Positions 4,735 through 5,218 of a stretch of 5,218 nucleotides of DNA are shown here, piece by piece. The stretch lies in NCBI GenBank assembly GCA_012798975.1, contig JAAZME010000287.1:1-5218 (forward strand). The letters are read 5' to 3'. How positions within the stretch are numbered: the stretch's first letter is position 1; every line of letters starts with the position of its first letter. This DNA comes from Gallicola sp. GTDB taxonomy: Bacteria > Bacillota > Clostridia > Tissierellales > Peptoniphilaceae. The translations under genes and the position numbers were made by a program. The notes under the pieces are model-generated. The model had not been told where the DNA came from. It saw only the letters and a list, made by a program, of their open reading frames with translations, and did no database searches.

Positions 4735-4847
4735 AGGCTACCGTAGACAGTAGGGATCGAAAGATTATAAAAATCCTACAGAGGTGGAAGTTAGATAAAA
4801 TATACTATCTTTCTGCCTTTGTGCAGAAAGATTTTTTTGTGTAGCCT
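4735..4847 (+). promoter_or_regulatory. ribosomal protein L10 leader of rplJ with attenuator
   Basis: The leader carries the conserved run CCGTAGACAGTAGG (4741-4754) and the pairing partner CCTAC followed by AGAGGTGG, as in the L10 leader family bound by L10(L12)4. Visible pairs: GTAGG (4750-4754) with CCTAC (4775-4779); GATC (4755-4758) with GATT (4763-4766) around a GAAA loop; and long-range AGGCTAC (4735-4741) with GTAGCCT (4841-4847). GAAAGAT (4759-4765) can instead pair with ATCTTTC (4807-4813), which would break the terminator at 4808-4838. This fits transcription attenuation as known for Bacillus subtilis rplJL: excess L10 complex stabilises the binding fold and termination follows. 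Confidence 0.85.
4808..4838 (+). terminator. attenuator terminator in the rplJ leader
   Basis: TCTTTCTGC (4808-4816) pairs with GCAGAAAGA (4823-4831), a perfect 9-bp stem with a 6-nt loop, followed by seven T residues (4832-4838). It lies about 30 nt before rplJ and after a promoter, so it must be conditional. Confidence 0.92.
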
Positions 4848-4851
4848 TTAT

Positions 4852-4858
4852 GGAGGTG
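4852..4858 (+). promoter_or_regulatory. ribosome binding site of rplJ
   Basis: GGAGGTG, 10 nt before ATG 4869, and only 4 nt after the distal arm of the long-range leader helix. Confidence 0.88.
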
Positions 4859-4868
4859 AAAGAATAGA

Positions 4869-5218
4869 ATGAAAGAATATGTTTTGAAACAAAAACAAGA
4901 CATTATCAACGAAATCAAAGAAGCGTATGAAAATTCACAATCAGTAGTATTAGTGGAGTACCGCGGACTTGATGTAGCTGAGATCACTGAATTAAGATCA
5001 AACTACAGAAATGCAAATGTAAATTATAAAGTGTATAAGAACACTATGATGAAGCTTGCATTTAAAGAGTTGGGCATTGAAGAATTCAATGAATACTTAA
5101 CAGGACCGAATGCCGTAGCATTTAGTACAGAAGATGCTGTAGCTGGTGCTAAGGTTTCAAATGATTTTGCAAAAGATCATGAGAATCTAGTGATTAAAGC
5201 AGGTATCGTTGATGGAAA
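4869..5218 (+). CDS. rplJ: 50S ribosomal protein L10, N-terminal part (cut by window end)
   Basis: L10 anchors the L7/L12 dimers and forms the base of the ribosomal stalk with L11 and 23S rRNA helices 42-44. The reading frame is open to the last base, giving 116 complete codons of a family usually about 165-175 residues long. It starts MKEYVLKQKQDIINEIKEAY, then SVVLVEYRGLDVAEITELR (about 28-46), NVNYKVYKNTMMKLAF and the family motif YLTGPNAVAFS (about 76-86), continuing through VIKAGIVDG. This is the rRNA-binding domain; the C-terminal helix that binds L7/L12 lies beyond the window, where rplL would be expected next. GGAGGTG 10 nt upstream supports the start. Expression is controlled by its own promoter and the L10 leader attenuator. 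Confidence 0.97.
   Translation, partial: MKEYVLKQKQDIINEIKEAYENSQSVVLVEYRGLDVAEITELRSNYRNANVNYKVYKNTMMKLAFKELGIEEFNEYLTGPNAVAFSTEDAVAGAKVSNDFAKDHENLVIKAGIVDG

Overview
The window is a piece of the conserved translation and transcription core of an AT-rich, low-GC Gram-positive bacterium. The protein sequences (EF-Tu with the [18 protein letters not shown] stretch, a 49-residue C4-zinc L33, a 69-residue single-helix SecE, a short EpsC/SrpH-like serine acetyltransferase), strong AAGGAGG ribosome binding sites and U-rich intrinsic terminators point to Bacillota, most likely class Clostridia. That placement is judged by eye, not by a search.

Layout, left to right. (1) 1-1249: tuf (EF-Tu), entered at its ribosome binding site and closed by an intrinsic terminator. 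(2) 1250-1573: about 320 bp without a gene. It is not featureless: an imperfect long-range inverted repeat (1273-1288 with 1514-1532) encloses two tight hairpins and an array of GAGTGA units, so it looks like a small mobile or palindromic intergenic element. (3) 1574-2245, minus strand: cysE with its own promoter, a palindrome over the transcription start, and its own terminator. It converges on tuf and diverges from rpmG. (4) 2282-4619, plus strand: an extended -10 promoter drives rpmG-secE-nusG-rplK-rplA, ending at a strong hairpin terminator. (5) 4690-5218, plus strand: a near-consensus promoter, a ribosomal protein L10-type leader with a built-in attenuator, and the first 116 codons of rplJ, cut by the window end.

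How it works together. RpmG, L11, L1 and L10 are 50S subunit proteins. SecE is part of the SecYEG translocon, NusG acts on elongating RNA polymerase and EF-Tu delivers aminoacyl-tRNA. CysE makes O-acetylserine for cysteine synthesis and is the one metabolic gene. In Bacillus, cysE also lies just upstream of rpmG-secE-nusG, so its presence here, inverted, may be a rearranged remnant of that neighbourhood.

The most informative content is in the untranslated RNA: a close match to the ribosomal protein L1 recognition fold just before rplK, a weaker GUGG...CCAC relative before rplA, a hairpin that folds away an overlong Shine-Dalgarno spacer before nusG, and a terminator/antiterminator pair in the rplJ leader. 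No new protein system is visible; the genes themselves are ordinary housekeeping genes.
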